The notes under the pieces are model-generated. The model saw nothing but the letters and a program-made list of their open reading frames with translations, searched no databases and was not told where the DNA came from. DNA of 6,483 nt. Origin: Tidjanibacter sp. (GTDB lineage Bacteria > Bacteroidota > Bacteroidia > Bacteroidales > Rikenellaceae). Below, in pieces: positions 6,378 through 6,483 of the stretch. Numbering within the stretch: the stretch's first letter is position 1; every line of letters starts with the position of its first letter. The position numbers and the translations under genes were made by a program. The stretch covers positions 1-6,483 of the forward strand of contig JAFNVE010000174.1 of assembly GCA_017379955.1 (NCBI GenBank). The letters are read 5' to 3'.

Positions 6378-6463
6378 TGCCTGCTAGCGCAGGCAATTCC
6401 AAGTCTGACCCACCCCCAAGCCCCCGCCTCGGCGGGGGATGTGTCCCGAGGCTTTGCCTCGGG
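6378..6463. repeat. Cluster of three GC-rich hairpins, unassigned
   Basis: Three perfect palindromes follow one another: tgcctgc/gcaggca (6378-6395, 4-nt loop), cccccgc/gcggggg (6421-6438, 4-nt loop) and cccgaggc/gcctcggg (6445-6463, 3-nt loop). None is followed by a T tract on either strand, so they are poor terminator candidates. gcctcgg at 6426-6432 can instead pair with ccgaggc at 6446-6452, giving a competing fold. The GC-rich composition differs sharply from other gaps in the window. It could be a structured leader or small RNA behind the 6328 element, or a dispersed palindromic repeat. No coding sequence was recognised from 6321 to 6483. Confidence 0.5.
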
Positions 6464-6483
6464 CGAAATTACGGGCACGACCG

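Noticed and set aside
6421..6463. GC hairpins as a rho-independent terminator
   Set aside because: No T tract follows the stems on either strand.

Overview
The window looks like chromosomal DNA of a Bacteroidota member, most likely order Bacteroidales. The evidence is four upstream sequences matching the phylum's TAnnTTTG -7 promoter element, start codons without clear Shine-Dalgarno sites, AT-rich intergenic gaps between genes of moderate GC, and three protein types common in that group: a lipoprotein alkaline phosphatase, a receiver/ATP-grasp 'PEP synthase-like' protein and a pseudouridine synthase with a long basic tail. An Alistipes-like or related gut genus is possible, but the sequence does not settle the genus.

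Layout. Four protein genes fill almost all of the window. From the left, on the minus strand: the first 166 codons of a lipoprotein alkaline phosphatase (1-499, running off the left edge), and, 17 bp upstream of it in the same direction, a 994-codon gene for a two-receiver plus ATP-grasp protein (517-3501). These two probably form one operon, read from a promoter near 3525-3532. Next on the minus strand is a PatB/MalY-type PLP-dependent C-S lyase or aminotransferase (3618-4787), closed by a strong intrinsic terminator at 3559-3594. Divergent from it, on the plus strand, is an RsuA/RluB-family 23S/16S rRNA pseudouridine synthase with a 215-residue YGER-rich basic N-terminal extension (4881-6254), closed by a long hairpin terminator at 6268-6320. 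The two divergent genes share a gap of about 93 bp with two -7 elements facing away from each other.

The last 160 bp hold no recognisable gene. They contain a promoter-like TACCTTTG element followed by three GC-rich hairpins, and could be a structured leader, a small RNA or a dispersed palindromic repeat.

Function. The four genes do not form an obvious single pathway. The least understood part is the receiver/ATP-grasp protein. It has the nucleotide-binding half of PEP synthase/PPDK but neither the phosphohistidine domain nor the PEP/pyruvate barrel. It carries a degenerate and an intact receiver at the N-terminus and an uncharacterised motif-rich C-terminal domain. Its pairing with a secreted phosphatase suggests, without proving, a link to phosphate or phosphoryl-transfer signalling. 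The rest is housekeeping metabolism and RNA modification.
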